Source: an uncultured Dokdonia sp.
GTDB lineage: Bacteria; Bacteroidota; Bacteroidia; Flavobacteriales; Flavobacteriaceae
Reading direction: 5' to 3'
Assembly: GCA_947503305.1 (NCBI GenBank)
Contig: CANNDF010000003.1
Location: 310,001 to 374,000, forward strand
DNA length: 64,000 nt
This document shows positions 56,557 to 64,000 of this stretch, in pieces. The stretch's first letter is position 1; every line of letters begins with the position of its first letter. The position numbers were made by a program, and so were the translations under genes. The notes beneath the pieces are model-generated. The model ran no database searches. It had not been told where the DNA came from and worked only from the letters and a program-made list of their open reading frames with translations.

Positions 56557-58827
56557 TTATGCTGCGTTTTCTTTTTTAATAAGATTTAAAGCACTTCCTT
56601 CATTATACCAATCTATTTGTGATTGATTATATGTATGATTTACTTTAATAGTATCACTGGTTCCATCGACATGCACAATTTCTATTGTTAATTGCTTATC
56701 TGGAGCAAATTCATTTAAGTCTAAGAAGTTAAATGTATCGTCTTCTTGAATAAGGTCATAATCAGATTCATTTGCAAAAGTAAGACCTAACATCCCTTGT
56801 TTTTTAAGGTTTGTTTCATGGATTCGAGCAAAACTTTTTACAATTACAGCGGCAACGCCTAAATGACGTGGTTCCATAGCTGCATGTTCTCTAGAAGATC
56901 CTTCACCGTAATTATGATCTCCTACAACTATCGTTTTAATACCAGCCGCTTTATAAGCACGTTGTGTATCTGGTACGCCTCCATACTCACCATCTATTTG
57001 ACTTTTGACAAAATTTGTCTTTTTATTGTAGGCATTGACAGCTCCTATAAGGCAGTTATTAGATATATTATCCAAGTGCCCTCTAAAACGTAACCAAGGG
57101 CCTGCCATAGAGATATGATCTGTTGTACATTTACCAAATGCTTTGATCAATAGTTTAGCTCCTGTAATAGTATCACCTATAGGGGTGAATGGAGTTAATA
57201 GTTCAAGACGCTCACTAGTAGGGCTTACAGAAACTTCTACACTACTACCATCTTTTACGGGTTCTATATAGCCATTATCTTTTACATCAAAACCTTTAGG
57301 AGGTAATTCCCACCCAGTAGGTTCATCAAATTTTACTTCTTGTCCATCTTCATTAATCAATGCATCTGTGATAGGATTAAAATCCAGACGTCCAGATATT
57401 GCAATTGCAGCTGTTAACTCTGGAGAAGCTACAAAAGCATGCGTATTAGGATTACCATCTGCACGTTTTGCAAAGTTTCTATTAAATGAATGTACAATAC
57501 TGTTTTTAGGAGCATTTTTGGGATCGTTATATCGTGCCCATTGTCCTATACATGGCCCACATGCATTTGTAAATATTTTGGCATCAAGTTTTTCAAATAC
57601 TTCTAAGATTCCATCGCGTTCTGCTGTATAACGTACTTGCTCTGAACCTGGATTGATCCCGAGCTCTGCATTCATCTTAATTCCTTTGTCCAAGGCTTGT
57701 TGTGCAATAGACGAGGCTCTTGATAAGTCTTCATATGAAGAGTTTGTACATGATCCTATCAATCCCCATTCTACTTGCATAGGCCATTCATTAGCTTTTG
57801 CCTTTTCGGTCATTTCCTTACCTACTGCTGTAGATAAGTCAGGAGTAAATGGTCCATTTAATAAGGGCCCTAATTCTGATAAATTGATATCTATTACTTG
57901 ATCAAAATAATTCTCTGGGTTTGCATATACGTCTGCATCTGCTGTAAGATGTTCTTTAACTTGGTTTGCAGCATCTGCAACATCTTCTCTGTCTGTAGCT
58001 CTTAAATAACGTTCCATAGATTCATCATATCCAAAAGTAGATGTTGTTGCTCCTATTTCTGCACCCATATTACATATAGTTCCTTTACCTGTACATGACA
58101 TAGCGGTAGCTCCAGGTCCAAAATATTCTACGATTGCTCCTGTCCCTCCTTTTACTGTAAGAATTTCAGCGACCTTAAGAATGACATCTTTTGGTGCTGT
58201 CCATCCGCTTAGTTTCCCTGTTAGTCTTACTCCAATAAGTTTAGGAAATTTAAGTTCCCAAGCCATTCCTGCCATAACATCTACCGCATCTGCTCCTCCT
58301 ACTCCAATAGCAACCATACCTAGTCCTCCTGCATTTACTGTATGAGAGTCTGTACCTATCATCATTCCTCCTGGAAATGCATAGTTTTCTAAAACTACTT
58401 GATGTATAATTCCAGCACCTGGTTTCCAAAAACCAATTCCATATTTATTTGAAACAGAAGCCAAAAAATCAAATACTTCATTACTTGTTTCATTAGCTCT
58501 TTTCAGATCTTGTGCCGCACCTTGTTTAGCTTGAATTAAGTGATCACAATGTACCGTAGTAGGAACCGCAACTTTATTTTTTCCAGCTTGCATAAATTGC
58601 AATAGTGCCATTTGTGCTGTTGCATCTTGACATGCGATTCTATCAGGAGCAAAATCTACATAGTCTTTACCTCTTGTAAAGGCTTTTGTAGGAGTTCCTT
58701 CCCATAGATGGGAATATAATATCTTTTCAGAAAGGGTTAATGGTCTTCCTACAAGATCTCGAGCTGCGTCTACACGCTCTGCCATCTTTGCGTAGACTCC
58801 TTTGATCATTTCTATATCAAATGCCAT
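56557..58827 (-). CDS. acn: Aconitate hydratase (mitochondrial-type)
   Basis: 756 aa, full length. Fe-S ligands are Cys in [12 protein letters not shown] and the pair in [11 protein letters not shown]. Catalytic regions [14 protein letters not shown] and [16 protein letters not shown] (active-site Ser) are present. It interconverts citrate and isocitrate in the TCA cycle and binds a [4Fe-4S] cluster. Monocistronic, with its own terminator. Confidence 0.97.
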   Translation of the reverse strand: MAFDIEMIKGVYAKMAERVDAARDLVGRPLTLSEKILYSHLWEGTPTKAFTRGKDYVDFAPDRIACQDATAQMALLQFMQAGKNKVAVPTTVHCDHLIQAKQGAAQDLKRANETSNEVFDFLASVSNKYGIGFWKPGAGIIHQVVLENYAFPGGMMIGTDSHTVNAGGLGMVAIGVGGADAVDVMAGMAWELKFPKLIGVRLTGKLSGWTAPKDVILKVAEILTVKGGTGAIVEYFGPGATAMSCTGKGTICNMGAEIGATTSTFGYDESMERYLRATDREDVADAANQVKEHLTADADVYANPENYFDQVIDINLSELGPLLNGPFTPDLSTAVGKEMTEKAKANEWPMQVEWGLIGSCTNSSYEDLSRASSIAQQALDKGIKMNAELGINPGSEQVRYTAERDGILEVFEKLDAKIFTNACGPCIGQWARYNDPKNAPKNSIVHSFNRNFAKRADGNPNTHAFVASPELTAAIAISGRLDFNPITDALINEDGQEVKFDEPTGWELPPKGFDVKDNGYIEPVKDGSSVEVSVSPTSERLELLTPFTPIGDTITGAKLLIKAFGKCTTDHISMAGPWLRFRGHLDNISNNCLIGAVNAYNKKTNFVKSQIDGEYGGVPDTQRAYKAAGIKTIVVGDHNYGEGSSREHAAMEPRHLGVAAVIVKSFARIHETNLKKQGMLGLTFANESDYDLIQEDDTFNFLDLNEFAPDKQLTIEIVHVDGTSDTIKVNHTYNQSQIDWYNEGSALNLIKKENAA

Positions 58828-58970
58828 ATGCTATTTTTTTTGGTTTATGGGTTAAAGTTTCTTTTCAAGAGTGACGAATTTACGAAATCACAGTGACAAC
58901 GCCAATACTTACTTTGCGCGACATTAAAACAATTAAGCTCCCATTTTTTGTTTTAATTATAGAATTTATA

Positions 58971-59007
58971 TAAAAAGCCTCAAATGAGTATTTCATCATT
59001 TGAGGCT
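58971..59007 (-). terminator. Rho-independent terminator of the 59088-59591 lipoprotein gene
   Basis: On the minus strand: 12-bp perfect stem AGCCTCAAATGA/TCATTTGAGGCT, 8-nt loop, then a TTTTTA tail. Confidence 0.8.
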
Positions 59008-59064
59008 ATATGAATATGGTAGGATTTTAAAACCAGCTAGGCAGTTTTGGTTTAAAATGTATAT

Positions 59065-59078
59065 GCTTTCGCGAAAGC
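59065..59078. repeat. Palindrome GCTTTCGCGAAAGC, copy 10 (intergenic)
   Basis: Perfect copy 10 bp beyond the stop codon of the small lipoprotein gene, between it and its terminator. Confidence 0.95.
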
Positions 59079-59087
59079 GTGCGTTTC

Positions 59088-59591
59088 TTAAAAATCGGCT
59101 ATTTGATAAGTCCCTACATAGCTTCCTGCTACTAGTTTTCCATCTGTACGCTGAAATTCAAAAATAATTTCTATTTCTTTTCTTGGAGGATCAATGTCTA
59201 AAATGCGCATAAATCCACTTAGTGCTGTATCTTCGTTTAAAATATTTTGCCCCTCTTCTACATTCCCTTTATTCCATTGGCCATTTGCAACAGCTAAGCA
59301 TCTTGTAAGGTCTTCTCCAAAGTTGTATGACTTTTCTATTAATGTATTTCCTGATACACTAAAGCTAGCAATATCTATAGTCTCTATAAACAGGTCTTCT
59401 GATACTTGTCTGCTAGATAGTATAATATCGTTGTTTTGAGTGATGTATACATTATCTGTAATATAAGCTACATTATTAAATTGGAATCCATTCTCACCAG
59501 CGAGAGAGTTATTAGGCACTGTATCATCATCACTACAGGATATACAAATAGCAAAACATAATCCTAATAGTAGGTGTAATTGACTTTTCAT
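59088..59591 (-). CDS. Small lipoprotein of unknown function
   Basis: 167 aa with a lipoprotein signal (CISCSDDD, Cys ~19, followed by acidic residues as in surface-exposed Bacteroidota lipoproteins). The remainder is predicted beta-rich with no motif I recognise (NGFQFNNVAYITDN, ending AGSYVGTYQIADF). Monocistronic, preceded by a tandem 20-bp repeat. Confidence 0.75.
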   Translation of the reverse strand: MKSQLHLLLGLCFAICISCSDDDTVPNNSLAGENGFQFNNVAYITDNVYITQNNDIILSSRQVSEDLFIETIDIASFSVSGNTLIEKSYNFGEDLTRCLAVANGQWNKGNVEEGQNILNEDTALSGFMRILDIDPPRKEIEIIFEFQRTDGKLVAGSYVGTYQIADF

Positions 59592-59643
59592 AATGCTTTA
59601 AGATTTGGGATCTTGAAGCGAATTTAAGAAAAAGTATTTAATT

Positions 59644-59683
59644 TATCGATAAAATACATAAAATATCGATAAAATACACAAAA
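59644..59683. repeat. Two tandem 20-bp repeats upstream of the lipoprotein gene
   Basis: TATCGATAAAATACAxAAAA occurs twice head to tail (19 of 20 bases identical), 53 bp before the start codon on the minus strand. Each unit contains the palindrome ATCGAT. Two half-turn-compatible repeats near a promoter suggest paired protein-binding sites. Confidence 0.7.
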
Positions 59684-59743
59684 TCAATTTTAAAACTCTA
59701 TAGTTATATGATGGTTTTGCGTAGTATTTCAGTACTAATATTA

Positions 59744-59772
59744 AAAAAAGCGTCACTTAATATGACGCTTTT
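59744..59772 (-). terminator. Rho-independent terminator of the PPIase-MoxR operon
   Basis: On the minus strand: 10-bp stem AAAAGCGTCA/TGACGCTTTT, 7-nt loop, then an extended T-run; 24 bp after the moxR stop. Confidence 0.85.
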
Positions 59773-59796
59773 AAAATTTAATTTATATAAGCAAGT

Positions 59797-60750
59797 TTAG
59801 AACAAGCTTTTAATAATATCTTCTATACTTAAGCCTTCAGCTTCGGCTTTATAGTTTTTTATAAGTCTATGTCTTAATATACCTTCTGCTACTGCCTGAA
59901 CATCTTCTATATCTGGAGAATATTTTCCTTTTACTGCTGCATGGGTTTTTGCACCTAGTATTAAATTTTGTGAGGCTCTAGGTCCAGCTCCCCAGTCTAT
60001 ATAGTCATTTACAATTTGAGCTGCACTTGTCGTTTTAGGACGCGTCTTACTTACTAATTGTACTGCATATTCTATGACATTATCTGCAACAGGGATTCGT
60101 CGTATTAATTGTTGAAAATCTATAATCTCTTGAGCTGTAAATAACGAAGATACGGTAGGTTTTTTGTCGGATGTTGTAGCTTTAACGACATCAATTTCTT
60201 CTTGAAAAGAAGGATAATCTAAATGTATAGCAAACATAAAACGGTCCAACTGTGCTTCTGGTAATGGGTAGGTTCCCTCTTGTTCAATAGGGTTTTGAGT
60301 TGCCAGTACGAAATACGGTAAATCTAATGAGTACCTATGTCCAGATACTGTTACAATACGTTCCTGCATTGCTTCCAGTAGGGCTGCTTGAGTTTTAGGT
60401 GGTGTTCTATTGATCTCATCGGCAAGAATGATATTTGAAAACACAGGTCCTTTTATAAATTTAAACTGGCGTGATTCATCTAGGATTTCTGAACCTAATA
60501 TATCACTGGGCATAAGATCAGGAGTAAATTGTATTCTTTTAAAATCTAATCCTAATGCAGTAGCTATGGTATTTACCATAAGCGTTTTTGCTAGCCCTGG
60601 TACTCCAATAAGCAATGCATGCCCTCCAGAAAAAATAGCAAGAAGTATTTCATCTATTACTTTTTCTTGGCCTACTATTACTTTTGCAATTTCAGATTTA
60701 AGTTGGGTATGTTTTTCTACTAATTTACCTATAGCAGCTACGTCAGACAT
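59797..60750 (-). CDS. MoxR-family AAA+ ATPase
   Basis: 317 aa. Walker A GVPGLAKT (~46), Walker B LADEINRTPPK, sensor-type VLATQNPIEQEGTYPLPEAQ and the C-terminal lid. MoxR ATPases act as chaperones for metal insertion or protein-complex assembly, usually beside DUF58/VWA genes. Those would lie downstream (left), but the terminator and a lipoprotein gene follow instead. It starts 5 bp after the SurA-like gene, so it belongs to the folding-factor operon. Confidence 0.92.
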   Translation of the reverse strand: MSDVAAIGKLVEKHTQLKSEIAKVIVGQEKVIDEILLAIFSGGHALLIGVPGLAKTLMVNTIATALGLDFKRIQFTPDLMPSDILGSEILDESRQFKFIKGPVFSNIILADEINRTPPKTQAALLEAMQERIVTVSGHRYSLDLPYFVLATQNPIEQEGTYPLPEAQLDRFMFAIHLDYPSFQEEIDVVKATTSDKKPTVSSLFTAQEIIDFQQLIRRIPVADNVIEYAVQLVSKTRPKTTSAAQIVNDYIDWGAGPRASQNLILGAKTHAAVKGKYSPDIEDVQAVAEGILRHRLIKNYKAEAEGLSIEDIIKSLF

Positions 60751-60755
60751 ATAAA

Positions 60756-62183
60756 TTATTTTTTAAGCCAGTTACTTACATATTCACAATCGCGATTGTT
60801 TCCGTTAACTTTTATGTAGGTTTCTTGTATTTTTTCTTCTTGCCACTTTGCTATTTCTTTAATCTGTTTTTCTTTAAGGGCTAGATCTTTAATTTTCACA
60901 TAATCCTTAGAATAATCGGCTTTATGTTCTTCCAGTCTGTTCTTTACCGTCATAATTTTATAACGAGTTTTACCTGTTCTACTAGGATCATTAAATACTA
61001 AAGATACCTCATCATCTTTAAGGTTACTCACTTTTGTATATAAAGTAGGGTCTAACTTATTTAACTCAAAGCGTTTATCTAATGTTACTGGATTTACTAA
61101 TACCCCTCCATCAAACTTTGTTTCTTTTTCAACAGAAAACTCTCGTGCTGCTTCATCAAAGGTTAATTCTCCATCAACAATTCGTTTTCTAATAAGATTA
61201 ATATGGTCCTTAGCTTCTTCTTCTTGGGCTTTTTTAATTTCTGGTATTAAAAGTATATGTCTTACTTCTAATTTATCTCCTTTAATTTTTTCTAGCATAG
61301 CTATATGAAAACCATATTCAGTTTCAAAAGGTTCACTTATTTCTCCTTCCTGTAATCCAAAAACAACATCTCTAAATTCTTTTACTAATGGAGTCCTTCT
61401 GTCTATTGACATAAAACCTCCTTCTCCTCTAGATGCTCCATCGTCTGTATACAAAACAGCTTTTGTTGCAAAACTGCTCCCATTATCTATAATATCTGCT
61501 CTAAACCCATTAAGACGATCTATAATACGTTGTTTTTCTTCTTCTGTAGCTTTTGGTTCAATAACTATCTGTGCAATTTCTAACTCTACACCAAATGTGG
61601 GAAGTTCATCTTCTGGGATACTCTCATAAAATGACTTTACTTCGTCTGGTGTTACATCTACAGTCTCTATAATACGCTCATTCATTCGTTCAGATAGAAG
61701 GATATCTCTTCGTATTCCAAATAATTCGGAACGTAGATCTGCCATATTATCTTTTTTGTAGTACTCTACTACCTTTTGATCAGATCCTAATTGTTGTGAA
61801 AATCTATCTATAATCTGATCTACTTCAGAGTTTACACGTATATCGCTCACTATGATACTATCCTGAATGGCATGATGTGCTAGAAGTTTATCTTCCAGGA
61901 GTTTTCCCATTACCTGACATGGGGTAACATCTACTGTAGATTGACCTTGACTTTTGATATCAAAAAGAAATTTATCGATATCACTTTCTAATATTAAATA
62001 ATCACCTACAACACCAGCAACTCCATCTACTTTAAATTTTGAAAATGACTTTATACTGTCTGTATTTACTTGTGTGATAACCTCATTAACTGTATTTTGA
62101 GCAAATACTGTTGGGCTTACTAATAAAGCTATGAGTACTAACTTAATTGTAAATTTCAAATTTTTTGTTTTTAATTGCATCAT
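60756..62183 (-). CDS. SurA-like periplasmic peptidyl-prolyl isomerase
   Basis: 475 aa with a signal peptide ending TVFAQ (~29). SurA-type N-terminal helical region (~40-170), then two parvulin-like domains: EIAQIVIEPKATEEE with GGFMSIDRRTPLV, then EVRHILLIPEI followed by SFDGGV-like EKETKFDGGVLV. It probably chaperones outer-membrane proteins. Start overlaps the preceding PPIase gene by 41 bp; no later start would keep the signal peptide. Third of three adjacent related genes. Confidence 0.9.
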   Translation of the reverse strand: MMQLKTKNLKFTIKLVLIALLVSPTVFAQNTVNEVITQVNTDSIKSFSKFKVDGVAGVVGDYLILESDIDKFLFDIKSQGQSTVDVTPCQVMGKLLEDKLLAHHAIQDSIIVSDIRVNSEVDQIIDRFSQQLGSDQKVVEYYKKDNMADLRSELFGIRRDILLSERMNERIIETVDVTPDEVKSFYESIPEDELPTFGVELEIAQIVIEPKATEEEKQRIIDRLNGFRADIIDNGSSFATKAVLYTDDGASRGEGGFMSIDRRTPLVKEFRDVVFGLQEGEISEPFETEYGFHIAMLEKIKGDKLEVRHILLIPEIKKAQEEEAKDHINLIRKRIVDGELTFDEAAREFSVEKETKFDGGVLVNPVTLDKRFELNKLDPTLYTKVSNLKDDEVSLVFNDPSRTGKTRYKIMTVKNRLEEHKADYSKDYVKIKDLALKEKQIKEIAKWQEEKIQETYIKVNGNNRDCEYVSNWLKK

Positions 62184-63000
62184 CTTTAATCTCCTTTTCT
62201 AGCTGTTTTACTAATGTCAACTTTCTTTTATTCCGTATGATTTGATCAATGGTTGGCCTTACATATTCTAGAGGTGCCGTTTCATTTCGCGAAAGCGTAG
62301 CCTTGACAGCGATCAAATATAATCCTAATGAATCTCGTAGTTGTAAAAAATTGGTTTTTTTTAACAATTTATCGGCATTTGAGGCATTAATTGGGTTAAT
62401 CCCTGCTTGAACTACACTTCTCTTGACCCATATTGAATCATTCAAAAAATAATTTTTAAACTGTAATCGTATGGAGTCTAATTGTACTCTATCTTCTGGT
62501 TGAAAGTCAATAAAAAGTTTTTGCAACTCTTTACTGTCCTTAAAATCTGGTCCTACTTGGATATATCGCAATTGGATAAGCTCTTCGTTAAGCTTAAAAT
62601 TATGCTTATTTGCTTCATAAAATTGCTTTGCTTCTTGATCTGATACTGTACTATCCAATCGTTGATTAATCAACCTGTCTTTATATAGTTTTGTGTATAA
62701 ATCACTTCGGTAATCTTGAACTAATTTCTCAAATTTATTTTGCTCTTCTTCTGACAAATTCAAAAGTGCTCCATCTAGTAATAGCTGATTTGTTGCCCAA
62801 TCATTAATATAGTCTGTAATTATTGTTGCACTATCCAAAAGAAATTCTTTTTCTTTTAAAACTTTTTCTACATCTTTTTTGTACAGAACTTTTTTATTTA
62901 CTCTAGCTACCACTTCTTCTGGTGCAGAGTTATCAAAATAACCGCAGGACCCAAGAAGAAGACATATTAAACTTAATATAACACCTTTGAGTAAACTCAT
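62143..63000 (-). CDS. PpiC/SurA-type peptidyl-prolyl isomerase-like lipoprotein
   Basis: 285 aa with a lipoprotein signal (LLLGSCGYF, Cys ~19). Contains a SurA-like N-terminal helical pattern (ARVNKKVLYKKDVEKVLKEK) and EANKHNFKLNEELIQLRYI, but the parvulin core is degenerate, so it may act as a chaperone only. ATG overlaps the stop of the upstream gene (ATGA), and its own 3' end overlaps the SurA-like gene by 41 bp. Confidence 0.82.
   Translation of the reverse strand: MSLLKGVILSLICLLLGSCGYFDNSAPEEVVARVNKKVLYKKDVEKVLKEKEFLLDSATIITDYINDWATNQLLLDGALLNLSEEEQNKFEKLVQDYRSDLYTKLYKDRLINQRLDSTVSDQEAKQFYEANKHNFKLNEELIQLRYIQVGPDFKDSKELQKLFIDFQPEDRVQLDSIRLQFKNYFLNDSIWVKRSVVQAGINPINASNADKLLKKTNFLQLRDSLGLYLIAVKATLSRNETAPLEYVRPTIDQIIRNKRKLTLVKQLEKEIKDDAIKNKKFEIYN
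62284..62297. repeat. Palindrome family, degenerate copy (CATTTCGCGAAAGC)
   Basis: Two mismatches to the 14-bp palindrome; intact 10-bp core TTTCGCGAAA. In the PpiC-like gene, read as TLSRNE rather than AFAKA. Confidence 0.7.
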
Positions 63001-64000
63001 TCTCCCACTTCTTTAATTAAGGTTTTAAGAACTTTTTCATCTACTGTTATCTTAGATGAAATCTTAAGCTCTTCTAACCAATCTTGTTCAATTTCTTTTT
63101 GAAAATCATTGATCACTGTCCCTTTTATTTCGTCTAAAGTTCTTAATCTTGATGGTAGTATTTTTATAACGTTATATAATACATATTCATTGTCATTTTT
63201 ATAAATATCACTTAACCCTAGGGTTGGGGTGTATTCCTTTACAATGTAGTTTGTATCTGCTTTTGTTATTTCCTTATTACTAAAGAGCGCATTTACTTCC
63301 TGATCTTTATTTATGATCCCTTCTATACTTTCAATATCTACTCCTTTTCTTAATAGTTTTTTGATTTTAGTGAGTGTAGACTTCTTACTTCCAGTAATAA
63401 TCGTTACTTCCAACTGTTCTGGCTTTCTATATGTCTCTATGTGATCTTGGTAGTATTTTTGAAGTCGTATAGTGTCATTTTTTGCTATTCCCCAAACTTT
63501 AGACTCTAATAAATCAAAAAGTAGTAATCCTTCTTTATATTCTCGTAAGACTGCTTTAAATTCTGGATTATGTTCTTCTAAGTGGTTTTCATGATAACGT
63601 CTAATCGTACGACTAGTCCATGCATTTAAAGCTTGCTCAACAAAGTTTTTTTTAGAAGAATACGATTGCCTTTGTAAAGTATTTGTTATGTATTTACCAA
63701 AGTCTATATATCGTAAAACTGTATCATTTAATGTAAATACAACCTTATCTGCATCTTTAGTTGAGTCACCATATCTCCAGCCTTTTTTAGCGTCATTATC
63801 TGGTAATAATTGGACAAAATGTGGTACAACTTCTATAGCATCTTTTATCCCGTAATAAGAACGTAATTTTGTGATGAGAGTATCTGATATAATTTTAGAG
63901 CGTTCATCTCTTTTTAATTTTGCCTCGATAGCATCGCGTTCTTGTTCATAACTTTTTACAGGAAATTTTTCTATTAGCTTAGCGATATGCCATCCAAATT
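62997..64000 (-). CDS. Parvulin-type peptidyl-prolyl isomerase, N-terminus outside the window
   Basis: The frame is open from the window edge to TGA at 62997-62999 (333 visible residues). The edge begins FGWHIAKLIEKFPVKSYEQE, the closing strand of a parvulin domain. The remainder is a helical SurA-like region. A TTG at 63413 is an internal codon, not the start. It is the first visible gene of the leftward unit PPIase-PpiC-SurA-MoxR, with ATGA overlap to the next gene. Confidence 0.88.
   Translation of the reverse strand, partial: FGWHIAKLIEKFPVKSYEQERDAIEAKLKRDERSKIISDTLITKLRSYYGIKDAIEVVPHFVQLLPDNDAKKGWRYGDSTKDADKVVFTLNDTVLRYIDFGKYITNTLQRQSYSSKKNFVEQALNAWTSRTIRRYHENHLEEHNPEFKAVLREYKEGLLLFDLLESKVWGIAKNDTIRLQKYYQDHIETYRKPEQLEVTIITGSKKSTLTKIKKLLRKGVDIESIEGIINKDQEVNALFSNKEITKADTNYIVKEYTPTLGLSDIYKNDNEYVLYNVIKILPSRLRTLDEIKGTVINDFQKEIEQDWLEELKISSKITVDEKVLKTLIKEVGE

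Noticed and set aside
59644-59683. Possible CRISPR-like repeat
   Set aside because: Only two directly adjoining units without spacers and no cas genes in the window.
63000-63413. Separate 138-aa gene starting with TTG at 63413
   Set aside because: The frame stays open to the window edge and encodes a continuous parvulin-type protein, so the TTG is an internal Leu codon.

Overview
The window looks like a chromosomal segment of a marine member of Flavobacteriia (Bacteroidota). The evidence is the low GC content, TAnnTTTG-type -7 promoter boxes, many Bacteroidota-type lipoproteins, Por/type IX secretion C-terminal domains, a laminarin-type polysaccharide utilisation locus (PUL), and DUF6090 and Reg_prop proteins. 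It also carries a recurrent 14-bp palindrome, GCTTTCGCGAAAGC (10 perfect copies plus 2 degenerate ones). No rRNA, tRNA, CRISPR array, insertion sequence or replication origin was found. No stretch longer than about 300 bases lacks a feature.

Region 1 (1-10206) is the end of a beta-1,3-glucan (laminarin) PUL. It holds the tail of a GH16 laminarinase, a large cytosolic protein resembling GH149 beta-1,3-glucan phosphorylases, a GH17 lipoprotein, a GH30 lipoprotein, a sugar symporter fused at its C-terminus to a GH17 domain, and a second signal-less GH17. The layout suggests that envelope enzymes trim and debranch the glucan, the symporter brings oligosaccharides in, and membrane-tethered plus free cytosolic GH17 enzymes and a phosphorylase finish the job.

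Region 2 (10229-13659) is a leftward, very AT-rich pair: a multi-pass membrane protein with an apparent eIF2B/ISOCOT-like C-terminal domain, and a DUF1684 protein. Region 3 (13797-16006) is a 22-aa leader ORF, a strong terminator with a mutually exclusive antiterminator pairing, an MFS exporter and a DJ-1/PfpI lipoprotein. Together they look like a leader-peptide attenuator controlling an efflux operon.

Region 4 (16102-37610) is mixed. It has type IX secretion (T9SS)-sorted proteins, a metallophosphoesterase, a Ser-less alpha/beta-hydrolase-like protein beside an M14 carboxypeptidase, an AraC regulator, and katG diverging from a Crp/Fnr regulator. A tautomerase/SDR/NTF2 operon follows, whose SDR is split by a nonsense codon. 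Next come a TolB-like protein plus amidohydrolase, a PhnP-like MBL hydrolase, and a conserved unknown protein. Region 5 (37630-43432) is housekeeping: bcp, an Fe-S-less endonuclease III, a conserved 49-aa protein, an ECF sigma factor and uvrA.

Region 6 (43492-50135) is a run of exported hydrolases (TolB-SnoaL fusion, CBM9 lipoprotein, M28 and M1 peptidases, arginase-like protein, TraB-like lipoprotein). Region 7 (50148-55783) is accessory and includes two decayed gene remnants. Region 8 (55784-64000) has a Crp/Fnr regulator, aconitase, a small lipoprotein, and a leftward operon of three parvulin/SurA-type isomerases followed by a MoxR ATPase.
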